Part shown: piece after piece, positions 27,241 through 35,766 of the stretch
How positions within the stretch are numbered: the stretch's first letter is position 1
How the letters are laid out: each line of letters opens with the position of its first letter
Origin: Oceanobacillus jeddahensis
GTDB lineage: Bacteria; Bacillota; Bacilli; Bacillales; Amphibacillaceae
Length of the DNA: 64,000 bases
Direction: 5' to 3'
Assembly (NCBI RefSeq): GCF_000750635.1
Contig: NZ_CCDM010000001.1
Location: 806,001-870,000 of the forward strand
The notes under the pieces: generated by a model
The model's input: only the letters and a program-made list of their open reading frames with translations
Databases searched by the model: none
What the model was told of the DNA's origin: nothing
Made by a program: the position numbers and the translations under genes

Positions 27241-28122
27241 ATGGCAATTAAAAAAGCAATTATCCCCGCAGCAGGTTTTGGAACAAGATTTTTACCTGCA
27301 ACGAAGGCGCAACCTAAGGAAATGCTTCCAATTGTTGATAAACCAACGATTCAATATATTATTGAGGAAGCAGCAGCCTCTGGAATAGAGGATATCATTA
27401 TTATTTCTGGAAGAGGCAAGCGTGCGATTGAAGATCATTTTGATAAATCCTATGAATTGGAAGAAAAATTAGAGGAGAAGCAAGAGCTGGAAATATTAGA
27501 AGAGGTTAGAAGCATCTCGAAACTGGCAAACATTCACTATATTCGTCAAAAAGAACCGCTTGGTTTAGGGCATGCAATTGGTTGTGCGAGTGCATTTATT
27601 GGAAATGATCCATTTGCTGTTTTGCTTGGTGATGATATTGTTGTATCGGAAAAACCATGCTTAAAACAGCTGATTGATGTTTATGAGGAGCATCACACGA
27701 CTGTGATTGGAGCTCATTCTGTTCCGTGGGAAAATGTATCAAAGTATGGCATCATTGATTCGGAAAACAAGGAAGAGTTAACAGGCAGAACGAGTTTTGT
27801 GCATGATTTTGTGGAAAAACCAGCAGCAGAAGAAGCACCGTCTAACCTGGCTATTATGGGAAGATATATCTTAACACCGGAGATTTTTCCTATTTTAAAG
27901 ACGCTCGCGCCAGGGAAGGATAATGAAATCCAACTGACAGATGCCTTAAAAGAGCTTAATCAGAAGCAAGAGGTGGTTGCTTATAATTTTGAGGGCAAAC
28001 GGTATGATGTAGGAAATAAATTTGGTTTTATAGAAGCAACGATTGACTTTGCGCTTGCAAGACCGGATTTAAAAGCGGATGTGTTGAAATATATGAAAGC
28101 GAAAATAGAGGAAGAAGAATAA
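27241..28122 (+). CDS. galU: UTP-glucose-1-phosphate uridylyltransferase
   Basis: Makes UDP-glucose from UTP and glucose-1-phosphate. 293 aa. The N-terminal nucleotidyltransferase signature is [15 protein letters not shown], followed by the [11 protein letters not shown] block. The sugar-binding E-K-P and the later G-K-R-Y-D-V-G-N-K are present. GGAGGGATGCTGT precedes the ATG. Its position beside the dehydrogenase supports a role in precursor supply, though a housekeeping role (glycolipid or teichoic acid glucosylation) is equally possible. Confidence 0.94.
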   Translation: MAIKKAIIPAAGFGTRFLPATKAQPKEMLPIVDKPTIQYIIEEAAASGIEDIIIISGRGKRAIEDHFDKSYELEEKLEEKQELEILEEVRSISKLANIHYIRQKEPLGLGHAIGCASAFIGNDPFAVLLGDDIVVSEKPCLKQLIDVYEEHHTTVIGAHSVPWENVSKYGIIDSENKEELTGRTSFVHDFVEKPAAEEAPSNLAIMGRYILTPEIFPILKTLAPGKDNEIQLTDALKELNQKQEVVAYNFEGKRYDVGNKFGFIEATIDFALARPDLKADVLKYMKAKIEEEE

Positions 28123-28132
28123 GTATGAGGAG

Positions 28133-28164
28133 AATGCAGGCTGGATTGGGGTCTGCATTTTTTG
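28133..28164 (+). terminator. Terminator of galU
   Basis: AATGCAG (28133-28139) pairs with CTGCATT (28153-28159), followed by T residues. Confidence 0.7.
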
Positions 28165-28260
28165 TGAAATAAAAAGATATAAACACTTAACAATAGAACG
28201 TACGTTTGGTATACTGTATATAGACCCTCATCATTGTAAGTCTTCCACTAAAATTAAAGG

Positions 28261-29517
28261 ATGATGAAAATGAATTCCCCGCAAAAAACATTACAGTTAA
28301 CTTCTCAACATGTATTTGAAGACCAAGAGAAGTATGGGAATGATAGCAGAAGAAAAATTAGAACAAATAAACTGCTTCGTCAAATTGATGAACATCAGCT
28401 GATGGATTTAAAAATTGATTATGCCTTTAAACAACTCTTCGGCAACGAGCGCAATAAAGATATTACAGTTGTCTTTCTTAACGCTTTTCTTATTCAAGCT
28501 GGAAGAGATCCAATTCAAAAACTCTATTTTAGAAATATTGAAATAGGAGGAGAATATATTGATGATAAAAAAGGTCGTTTAGACGTACTCGTTCAAACAG
28601 AATCGAAAGAATGGATTAATGTAGAAATCCAATTTAATAATCAGTATAATATAGAAAAAAGATCTTTATTTTATTGGTCCCGTATCTATAATTGGCAACT
28701 GGAAGCGGGCCAAGAATACGATGAATTGAATCCGGTTATTACCATTAATATTATGAATTTTGAAATGTTTCAAGAGACAGATGCATTTCATACCATGTTT
28801 CATTTATATGATATTGCTGAAAAAATTCGATTAACAACGATGCAAGAATATCATTTTGTTGAAATACCAAAGCTTATAAGAGCTTGGAAACAAGATAAAC
28901 TAAATCCTTGGGATGACCTTTTAACACGGTGGCTGTTATTACTAGGGGTTGTTGATAAAAAGAGAAATTATTTTTATGAAGATATTTTTCGTGAACTGGA
29001 GGAGATTGCAGTGGGTGATAAATCTTTAGATGTTGCCATGAGAGTCTGGGAAGATTTGAGCCGCACACAGGAAGAACGTTTAGAATATGAGGCTCGTCTA
29101 AAACAAATCTTAGATGAGCAATCGCGATTAAGAAGCAGGGAGAGAGCGGAACAGAGAAGGAAAGAAGCGGAGCAACAAAAAGAAGTAGCAGAACAACAAA
29201 GAGAAGAGGCGGAGCAACAAAAAGAAGTAGCAGAACAACAAAGAGAAGAGGCGGAGCAACAAAGAAAAGAAGCAGTACAACAAAAAGAAATAGCAGAACA
29301 AAATTATGAACAGCAGAAAGTAAGATTTGCGGAAGAAAAGCAAAAGCGGCTGGAACTTGAAGAAAGAACAGCACTTGCTGGCCATAATGCTGTAAAAGCA
29401 GTCGCCCGTCAATTTTTAGAAAACGGAATTTCTTTTGAAGTAGTCATCCAAAATACAGGATTAACGGAAGCGGAAGTCAAAACAATTCTAGAAGATATAA
29501 GTAAAGATAAGAATTAG
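28261..29517 (+). CDS. Rpn family recombination-promoting nuclease / PD-(D/E)XK transposase-like protein
   Basis: 418 aa. The start is probably the ATG at 28261 or the third codon beyond it at 28270 (AAAGG is at 28256-28260). The nuclease core is typical: D-Y-A-F-K-Q-L-F-G, G-R-L-D-V-L-V-Q, V-E-I-Q-F, then R-S-L-F-Y-W-S. The C-terminal third is a Gln/Glu/Ala/Lys coiled coil built of tandem 7-residue units (A-E-Q-Q-K-E-V / A-E-Q-Q-R-E-E), followed by the family's short helical tail. It sits between galU and the glycosyltransferases and interrupts the polysaccharide locus, so it may be a later arrival. Confidence 0.85.
   Translation: MMKMNSPQKTLQLTSQHVFEDQEKYGNDSRRKIRTNKLLRQIDEHQLMDLKIDYAFKQLFGNERNKDITVVFLNAFLIQAGRDPIQKLYFRNIEIGGEYIDDKKGRLDVLVQTESKEWINVEIQFNNQYNIEKRSLFYWSRIYNWQLEAGQEYDELNPVITINIMNFEMFQETDAFHTMFHLYDIAEKIRLTTMQEYHFVEIPKLIRAWKQDKLNPWDDLLTRWLLLLGVVDKKRNYFYEDIFRELEEIAVGDKSLDVAMRVWEDLSRTQEERLEYEARLKQILDEQSRLRSRERAEQRRKEAEQQKEVAEQQREEAEQQKEVAEQQREEAEQQRKEAVQQKEIAEQNYEQQKVRFAEEKQKRLELEERTALAGHNAVKAVARQFLENGISFEVVIQNTGLTEAEVKTILEDISKDKN
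29155..29310 (+). repeat. Tandem heptad repeat within the Rpn-like gene
   Basis: A 21-nt unit coding for A-E-Q-Q-(K/R)-E-(V/E/A) is repeated about seven times with few changes. Several are near-identical 42-nt doublets. Copy number may vary between strains. Confidence 0.75.
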
Positions 29518-29569
29518 CTTCTTTTTGTATATCATATACCAATAAAAAGTTCATAACGCATCACTACTA

Positions 29570-29605
29570 ATGAAACAAAGCCCTTCATCCCTTTGTTTCA
29601 TTTTT
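29570..29605 (+). terminator. Terminator after the Rpn-like gene
   Basis: ATGAAACAAAG (29570-29580) pairs with CTTTGTTTCAT (29591-29601), followed by TTTT. Confidence 0.8.
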
Positions 29606-29680
29606 CATGTTTCAACAAGCAGCATCAAGCCTTTTTTCACAAAATAGTTACCGTCGAAAATTTATTTATTTTTACCCCTA

Positions 29681-29689
29681 TGTTATAAT
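29681..29689 (+). promoter_or_regulatory. Extended -10 promoter of the glycosyltransferase genes
   Basis: TGT-TATAAT is a perfect extended -10 about 50 nt before the first glycosyltransferase. The -35 region (TTTATT) is weak. Confidence 0.55.
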
Positions 29690-29737
29690 GCTTCTGGGTT
29701 AAATATCGACAAATTACTTTGCAGGGGAATGAAAAAA

Positions 29738-30862
29738 ATGGGGGAAAAGAAAAAAATATTTTTCTTTATATATCAGTTAGGGTCCGGCGGAGCGGCGAGA
29801 ACGATGCTAAATCTATTAAATAACATGGATTTAGATCAGTTTGAGCCGACATTGATTACCTTGAATTATGAAGGAGATTATGAAAAATACTTGAAAGAAG
29901 AAATCGCCATTATAAAACTGCCGACCAGAAGACTGCGTTCGGGAATTATCCCTTTTTCCAAAATCATTAAAAAGGAAAAACCTGATATTGTTTTCAGTAC
30001 CATCCCTAACTATAACCTCATTGCTATTGCAGCAAGACTGTTATCCGGTCATAAAGCAAAAAATATTGTCCGGGAAGCAGCATTATTAGGAACAGAAGGA
30101 AAATTTAATGCGAACCTGAAGTTATATGGATTGGCCTATCGATTTTCGAAAAAAGTCGTTGCCCTTTCAGAAGGGGTAAGGCAGAATATCATTCAAAACT
30201 ACAAAGTAAACCCTAAAAAGGTAGAGGTTATCTATAACCCTGTCGATGTGGAAAATATAGAAACGTTGATGAAGCAAGGCAAGATTGCTGAGGAATATCA
30301 AACGATATTTAATAACCCAAACGAAAAAGTGATTATTACAGCAGGGCGTCTGGTAGATGATAAAGACCAAGCGACACTAATTAATGCTTTTGCAACATTG
30401 CGCAAGAACATCCAAGCGAACCTTGTTATTCTTGGTGAGGGGGAGCTGGAAGAGAAGCTGAAAAAGCAAGTCAACGCATTGAATCTAGAAGATGCTGTAT
30501 TTTTTGCAGGCTTTCAGGGAAATCCATATGTTTATTTTAATCAGGCGGATATTTTCGTATTATCTTCCAAAAGAGAAGGCTTTGGGCATGTGCTGACAGA
30601 GGCGCTTGCTGCCAGGATTCCGATCATCTCCACAGAGGCCAAACCAGGCGCAGCAGAAGTGCTGGATAATGGGGAATATGGTGTAATAACTCCGGTTGGA
30701 GATGCAGATGCACTTGCTGCACAAATGGAAGAAGTTTTAAATTGGAAGGCTGAAAAAAGAAGCCAAGTCACGGAAAAAGGATGGGAAAGAGCAGCATCCT
30801 TTCGTGCAGAAAAGATTGTCAAAGCATACGAGAAGCTCTTTAATCAAACGATTGATCAATAG
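29738..30862 (+). CDS. Glycosyltransferase family 4 protein
   Basis: A GT-B retaining glycosyltransferase of 374 aa, starting at the ATG 29738 because AGGGGA (29723-29728) is 9 nt upstream. An ATG at 29729 abuts that site. The N-terminal domain has the G-S-G-G-A-A-R-T acceptor-side loop. The C-terminal domain has A-G-R-L-V-D-D-K-D-Q and the donor-binding S-K-R-E-G-F-G-H-V-L-T-E-A-L-A (E-x7-E). Donor and acceptor cannot be told from sequence. It is the first of a glycosyltransferase series feeding the polymer exporter. Confidence 0.88.
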   Translation: MGEKKKIFFFIYQLGSGGAARTMLNLLNNMDLDQFEPTLITLNYEGDYEKYLKEEIAIIKLPTRRLRSGIIPFSKIIKKEKPDIVFSTIPNYNLIAIAARLLSGHKAKNIVREAALLGTEGKFNANLKLYGLAYRFSKKVVALSEGVRQNIIQNYKVNPKKVEVIYNPVDVENIETLMKQGKIAEEYQTIFNNPNEKVIITAGRLVDDKDQATLINAFATLRKNIQANLVILGEGELEEKLKKQVNALNLEDAVFFAGFQGNPYVYFNQADIFVLSSKREGFGHVLTEALAARIPIISTEAKPGAAEVLDNGEYGVITPVGDADALAAQMEEVLNWKAEKRSQVTEKGWERAASFRAEKIVKAYEKLFNQTIDQ

Positions 30863-30866
30863 AGGA

Positions 30867-31071
30867 TGTTCAAAAAGTCCAATAAAAATGACACGGCGAA
30901 TTTCTGCGTTGACGAGATTTTTTCGATACTCACGTATTATAAAGCATACGCTCCGTTCGAAAAAATCTCGTCGCCTTGAACTTTCGACGCACACGACGTG
31001 CTAGTGTCGGCGTTGCGACAGGACGTCGCGAACTAAGCCGACTTGGTCCTATTTATCGCCCTTTTTGAACA
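30867..31071. mobile_element. MITE-like element with 11-bp terminal inverted repeats
   Basis: TGTTCAAAAAG (30867-30877) and CTTTTTGAACA (31061-31071) are perfect inverted ends of a 205-bp non-coding segment. The direct repeat ATCAATA lies just outside on both sides (30855-30861 and 31075-31081), a possible imprecise target duplication. The interior has no open frame of note. It separates two glycosyltransferase genes. Confidence 0.65.
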
Positions 31072-31113
31072 CACATCAATAACGATGAATAACAAATAGA
31101 GAGGACAGCTCCA

Positions 31114-32238
31114 ATGAATGAAAAAAAACGTGTTGTTCATTTAACAACAGTACATCATCCTCATGATCCGAGAATTTATCATAAGGAATGTAAATCATTA
31201 AAAAAAGCTGGATTCGACGTATACTTAATTGCAAAAGAAACCGAAGCAGGTGTGGATAAGGAGAGTGGCATCAAGCATATTCCCATCAAAGATTATACGA
31301 GCAGATGGGAGCGTATGACCAAAGGAGCTTGGACGCTTTATAAACAGGCGAAAAAATTAGATGCCGATGTGTACCACTTTCATGACCCGGAACTTTTGCC
31401 GGTAGCATGGCTGCTCAAAAATAACCGGAATCATGTGATTTATGATATTCATGAAGACTATATCACGAGTATGCTGCAAAAAGAGTATTTACCAAAACCT
31501 GTTCGAAAATTTGCTGCGAAGATATATAAAAAAATGGAGCAATTTTTCACGAAAAAGATGGAGCTCATCCTTGCCGAGAAATATTATAAGGATATTTATC
31601 CGGATGGCGATTGTGTGTTAAATTATCCAATGGTAAATACCGCGTTTTTAAAGCATCAGCGTGAAGGTGAAGCGGAAGATAAATTGATTTATACAGGTAA
31701 CGTAACAGATGTGCGTGGCGCATTTCTGCACGCAAAGCTGCCTTTAATAGATGAAAAAATAACAATGAATTATATTGGAAAATGTTCCATCGAATTCGCA
31801 GAGGAAATTTATCGCATTGCTAAAGACCAAGCGAACCGGATTTATATCACAGGTGTGAATCAATATATTCCGAAAGAAAAAATTGAACAAGCCTACCTGA
31901 ATCATAATTGGTTAGCAGGGGTTGCGATTTTTCCGGAAACCGAGCATTATATGAAGAAAGAGTTAACAAAGTTTTTCGAGTATATGAATGCAGGAATTCC
32001 AATTATTTGTTCGAACTTTCCTGTTTGGAAGAACTTTATTGATACGTATCAATGTGGCATTACCGTTGATCCGCATAATGAACAGGAAATAAAGGATGCG
32101 CTGGATTATTTAAGAAACCATCCAGATGAGGCGAAACAAATGGGCGAAAACGGTAAAAAAGCTGTCCAGGAACAATTGAATTGGGGCAAGGAAGAAGAAA
32201 AACTAATTAACATATACCAGCATTTATTGCACAAGTAA
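31114..32238 (+). CDS. Glycosyltransferase family 4-like protein
   Basis: 374 aa with AGAGAGGA upstream of the ATG. The start H-L-T-T-V-H-H-P-H-D-P-R-I-Y-H-K-E is typical of a GT4 subgroup from exopolysaccharide loci. D-V-Y-H-F-H-D-P-E-L-L and Y-D-I-H-E-D follow. The C-terminal donor region is modified: K-F-F-E-Y-M-N-A-G-I-P-I-I replaces the usual S-x-x-E-G-F-x-x-x-x-x-E-A. It ends 5-14 nt before the next gene, so they are cotranscribed. Confidence 0.85.
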   Translation: MNEKKRVVHLTTVHHPHDPRIYHKECKSLKKAGFDVYLIAKETEAGVDKESGIKHIPIKDYTSRWERMTKGAWTLYKQAKKLDADVYHFHDPELLPVAWLLKNNRNHVIYDIHEDYITSMLQKEYLPKPVRKFAAKIYKKMEQFFTKKMELILAEKYYKDIYPDGDCVLNYPMVNTAFLKHQREGEAEDKLIYTGNVTDVRGAFLHAKLPLIDEKITMNYIGKCSIEFAEEIYRIAKDQANRIYITGVNQYIPKEKIEQAYLNHNWLAGVAIFPETEHYMKKELTKFFEYMNAGIPIICSNFPVWKNFIDTYQCGITVDPHNEQEIKDALDYLRNHPDEAKQMGENGKKAVQEQLNWGKEEEKLINIYQHLLHK

Positions 32239-32252
32239 AGTAGGTGAATAAC

Positions 32253-33029
32253 TTGGGAGAGAAAAAACCAATCATCTCTGTCATCACGCCAACCTATAAC
32301 TCTGAACGGTTTATTGCAGAAACGATTGAATCCGTGCAGGCTCAAAGCTTTTCGGAGTGGGAAATGATTATTGTCGATGATTGCTCGACAGACCAGACAG
32401 CAGAAATCGTGAAAAGCTATGCCGAAAAGGATGACCGTATTCATTTAACCGTATTGGATGAAAATCAAGGCTCAGCAATTACGCGTAACACAGCTATGGA
32501 TAAGTCCCAAGGGCGTTATCTTGCTTTTTTAGACAGCGATGATTTATGGCTGCCTGAAAAGCTGGAAAAGCAACTTGTATTTATGCAAGATAATGGAGTT
32601 GCTTTTTCATTCACACAATATGTACGTATGAATGAAGATGGTACGGATACCGGCGCGGTCAGTACAGCACCGGCAACCGTTACGTATGAAGATTTAATGA
32701 AGCGCTGTGTTATCGGATGCTTGACCGTGATGCTGGATCGGGAGAGAATTGGCGAACGGCGCATGGTAAATATCCGTACGAGACAAGACTATGCTTTTTG
32801 GCTGGAAATCACCAGAAGCGGTCACTTTGCTTATGGGCTTCTAGAAGTCCTGGCAAGGTATCGCCTGGTCGGGAATTCCATCTCCAGCAATAAATGGAAA
32901 GCAGCAAAAAGAAATTGGTATGTATTTAGGGAAGTAGAGAAACAACCTCTTCCTCAAACCATTTATTACTTCTCCCATTACGTAGCCCGTTCTCTCAGGG
33001 ATTTGCTAAAATGGAATGCAAAGAAGTAG
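32253..33029 (+). CDS. Glycosyltransferase family 2 protein
   Basis: A GT-A inverting transferase of 258 aa. I prefer the TTG at 32253 (TAGGTGA just upstream) over the GTG at 32244; the difference is three codons. The order of motifs is usual: V-I-T-P-T-Y-N, then I-V-D-D-C-S-T-D-Q-T, then L-D-S-D-D-L-W (the D-x-D metal/nucleotide site). A Y-x-R-Q-D-Y-A-like region (R-T-R-Q-D-Y-A-F-W) supplies the acceptor-side base. It resembles TuaG/EpsJ-type enzymes. Confidence 0.88.
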   Translation: MGEKKPIISVITPTYNSERFIAETIESVQAQSFSEWEMIIVDDCSTDQTAEIVKSYAEKDDRIHLTVLDENQGSAITRNTAMDKSQGRYLAFLDSDDLWLPEKLEKQLVFMQDNGVAFSFTQYVRMNEDGTDTGAVSTAPATVTYEDLMKRCVIGCLTVMLDRERIGERRMVNIRTRQDYAFWLEITRSGHFAYGLLEVLARYRLVGNSISSNKWKAAKRNWYVFREVEKQPLPQTIYYFSHYVARSLRDLLKWNAKK

Positions 33030-33190
33030 GATTTATTATTTTAGTGTATAATAGCAACTAAGCTCAGGAAACCTTTTAATAAGGAAACACCTGACAATGA
33101 TAGGATTGAAAAAGCCACTTTTCATAAAGGACAACTACAGTATGTCTACAGGTGAAGAGTGTTGTAATAATTAGGCGGTGTCAAATTATA

Positions 33191-33967
33191 ATGAAAAACT
33201 ATATACAAGAGATTTTACGGAGAAAGGATTTACTATTCTATCTCGTAAAGTCCGGACTGAAGGCGGAGCACCGAAACAGCTATCTCGGTTATTTCTGGTG
33301 GCTACTTGATCCGCTATTAAACGTACTCGTATTTTATTTTTTAGTCGTTATTATCTTAGATCGCGGCACAGACAATTTTGGATTATTTCTGGTTATAGGT
33401 TTAGTCGTCTGGAGATGGGTATCAACCAGCATGAATTCCGCGTCTAAATCGATTTTAAGGTACAGTTCGATTATTAATCAGGTCTATTTACCGAAATCAA
33501 TATTTCCCATATCCTTTACCATGACACAGTTATTTAACTTTGGATTTGGATTAATTGTGATGGCAGGATTTTTAATAGGATATGGATTTTTCCCGGATTG
33601 GCACATTATCTTTTTACCAATGCTTATTATAATCCAGCTAACATTCCACTTAATGCTGGGACTTGTATTAGGCTATATCACGGTATTTGTCCGGGATATT
33701 GACAATTTGCTCAGTTACGTGACGAGACTCTTTTTCTACGCGTCACCAATTATCTGGGAAGGCGGGCGTCTGCCGCCTGAATATAGTTTCTTTGTCGATG
33801 TTAATCCGATAGCGATTATGGTAACATCCTACCGTGATATTTTAATGTATCACCAGATGCCGGACTTTCTGGGCTTAGGTATTATTTTCGTTGCCAGCTT
33901 AGCGATTAGTGTCTATATGATTAATTATTACAGTAAAAACGAACATAAGATTATTAAAGCATTGTAA
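33191..33967 (+). CDS. tagG: Polysaccharide/teichoic acid ABC transporter permease (TagG type)
   Basis: An ABC-2 family membrane subunit of 258 aa with six hydrophobic segments and the N-terminal amphipathic K-A-E-H-R-N-S-Y-L-G-Y-F-W-W-L-L-D-P motif shared by TagG, KpsM and Wzm. The ATG at 33191 follows GGCGGTG. An in-frame GTG (33152) would add 13 unlikely residues. It would export a lipid-linked polymer together with the ATPase gene downstream. A good -10 (TATAAT, 33047-33052) lies 140 nt upstream, so this pair may also have its own promoter. Confidence 0.88.
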   Translation: MKNYIQEILRRKDLLFYLVKSGLKAEHRNSYLGYFWWLLDPLLNVLVFYFLVVIILDRGTDNFGLFLVIGLVVWRWVSTSMNSASKSILRYSSIINQVYLPKSIFPISFTMTQLFNFGFGLIVMAGFLIGYGFFPDWHIIFLPMLIIIQLTFHLMLGLVLGYITVFVRDIDNLLSYVTRLFFYASPIIWEGGRLPPEYSFFVDVNPIAIMVTSYRDILMYHQMPDFLGLGIIFVASLAISVYMINYYSKNEHKIIKAL

Positions 33968-34024
33968 GTCTATGATGCACTCTCAGCATCATGGAATGAA
34001 TCAAGCACGTAGTACAAGTTACAC

Positions 34025-34050
34025 CCCTCTCTCTTCCAGGAGAGGGTTTT
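34025..34050 (+). terminator. Terminator/attenuator between tagG and the double ATPase gene
   Basis: CCCTCTC (34025-34031) pairs with GAGAGGG (34040-34046), followed by TTTT. A second small hairpin, ATGATGC/GCATCAT, is at 33972-33992. Confidence 0.6.
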
Positions 34051-34117
34051 ATGGAATACTGCACCATGTCCCATGGTTCAGACAATCAACTATCGTGCGA
34101 TAAAAAGAGGTTTTATT

Positions 34118-35737
34118 ATGTCAACTCATGATAATGAAAAAATCGATAAGCAGTCGAAGGAAGAAGTTGTTATTTCAAAAAACATTTCCGTATCCTTTCA
34201 TGATAACCGGCATGCCGACGATTTGAAATCTACCCTGACTGATCTTTTTAAAAAGAAAAAAGACAAGAAGAAAAAAGAATTGGTATGGCCGCTAAAAGAT
34301 ATTACGTTTACTGGCTATCAAGGAGAGATTTTAGGAATTATCGGCTCAAATGGTGCCGGAAAAACAACGTTGAGCAAGATTATTACCGGCATTCTAACGC
34401 AGGATGAGGGAATCATGAACGTGGACGGCAATGTCACAGCACTTTTCTCCTTTGGCATGGGCTTTAATAAAGAACTGACAGGGAGAGAAAATGTCTATTT
34501 AAATGGAATGATGCTTGGCATTAACAAGCAGCTTATTCATGATTATATAGAAGACATTCATGAATTCTCCGAGATTGGGGAGTTTTTTGACCAGCCGATG
34601 AAATATTATTCCAGCGGGATGAAGGCACGTCTTGGTTTCAGTGTTGCGTCCCATCTTCAGCCGGAAATTCTTATTTTAGATGAAGCGTTAAATACAGGAG
34701 ATGTGAAATTTGGGCGTAAAGCATCTGAGAAGCTGAAGCAGTTAGTAGCAAATGCCAAAATAGTGATTATTGTTACCCACAGTTTGCGCTATGCTCAAAA
34801 AAACTGTGACCGGTTAATCTGGCTGGACAATGGCTATGTCAAAGAAATTGGGGATCCCAAGACAGTCATTGAACATTATAAAGAAACGGTTCCGCCTGTT
34901 GCGCGTCAAAAAAGGCAAAAGCGCAGTTTGAATGTCACGAAGACAGAAACATCGGTCGGGAAGGAATCTGTTGTAAAGGCAGAGAATGTTGGTATCTCGT
35001 TCAAGCTTCAAAATAAAAAAGAAGACTACTGGGCGTTAAGAAATGTCAGCTTTGATATTAAAGAAGGAGAAGTTGTCGGGATTATCGGCCATAATGGAGC
35101 GGGTAAAAGTACCCTTTGTAAAACCATTACAAATATTTTGAAGCCCGATGAAGGAACCATGACGGTAAACGGACAGACATCTTCCCTGCTTGGCTATGGT
35201 ACAGGATTTAATGCGCAATTAACAGGAACAGATAATATCTATCTAAATGCAATGTTATTAGGAATTCCGAAAGAACGTGTCGATGAAAAATATGATGAGA
35301 TTATTGAATTCTCCGGGATCCGAAAAGCAATCGATAAGCCGGTAAAGCATTATTCGGCAGGAATGAAATCACGGCTTGGCTTCAGTATTGCAGCCATTTT
35401 AAAGCCGGATGTATTTATTGTCGATGAGGCCTTATCAACAGGGGACCTTGCCTTTCAGGAAAAAGCCAGTGTCCGTATTCAGGAAATGATGGATCATGCC
35501 AAAGCAGTGATTATCGTTTCGCATAGCATGGGATTTGTTGAAAAAGTATGTACAAGAGGAATCTGGATGGAACAAGGCCAAGTGAAATTTGATGGCAGTG
35601 CAGAAGAAGCTGTCGCAAAATATCGTGAAGCCATGGGCGTCCAGAAAAAACCAATAAAGAAAGACGCAAGAACCGTTAATGTAAAAGAGCCTGTTAGAGC
35701 GAATGCTGCAAAAACAAAAAGTGTAGAACAGAAATAA
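34118..35737 (+). CDS. Polymer-export ABC ATPase with two fused TagH-like nucleotide-binding domains
   Basis: 539 aa from the ATG at 34118 (AAAGAGGT upstream). The protein contains two complete TagH/Wzt-class ABC domains in tandem. Walker A sites are G-S-N-G-A-G-K-T-T (~residue 75) and G-H-N-G-A-G-K-S-T (~323). ABC signatures are Y-S-S-G-M-K-A-R-L and Y-S-A-G-M-K-S-R-L. Walker B sites are I-L-I-L-D-E-A and V-F-I-V-D-E-A, and switch histidines are V-T-H-S and V-S-H-S. Both halves look catalytically intact. Canonical TagH has one such domain plus an unrelated C-terminal extension. This fusion would provide the whole nucleotide-binding dimer for two TagG subunits. The tail is Lys-rich. Confidence 0.85.
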   Translation: MSTHDNEKIDKQSKEEVVISKNISVSFHDNRHADDLKSTLTDLFKKKKDKKKKELVWPLKDITFTGYQGEILGIIGSNGAGKTTLSKIITGILTQDEGIMNVDGNVTALFSFGMGFNKELTGRENVYLNGMMLGINKQLIHDYIEDIHEFSEIGEFFDQPMKYYSSGMKARLGFSVASHLQPEILILDEALNTGDVKFGRKASEKLKQLVANAKIVIIVTHSLRYAQKNCDRLIWLDNGYVKEIGDPKTVIEHYKETVPPVARQKRQKRSLNVTKTETSVGKESVVKAENVGISFKLQNKKEDYWALRNVSFDIKEGEVVGIIGHNGAGKSTLCKTITNILKPDEGTMTVNGQTSSLLGYGTGFNAQLTGTDNIYLNAMLLGIPKERVDEKYDEIIEFSGIRKAIDKPVKHYSAGMKSRLGFSIAAILKPDVFIVDEALSTGDLAFQEKASVRIQEMMDHAKAVIIVSHSMGFVEKVCTRGIWMEQGQVKFDGSAEEAVAKYREAMGVQKKPIKKDARTVNVKEPVRANAAKTKSVEQK

Positions 35738-35766
35738 AGGATTAGTGGAAAAATGGTGGTGTCATA

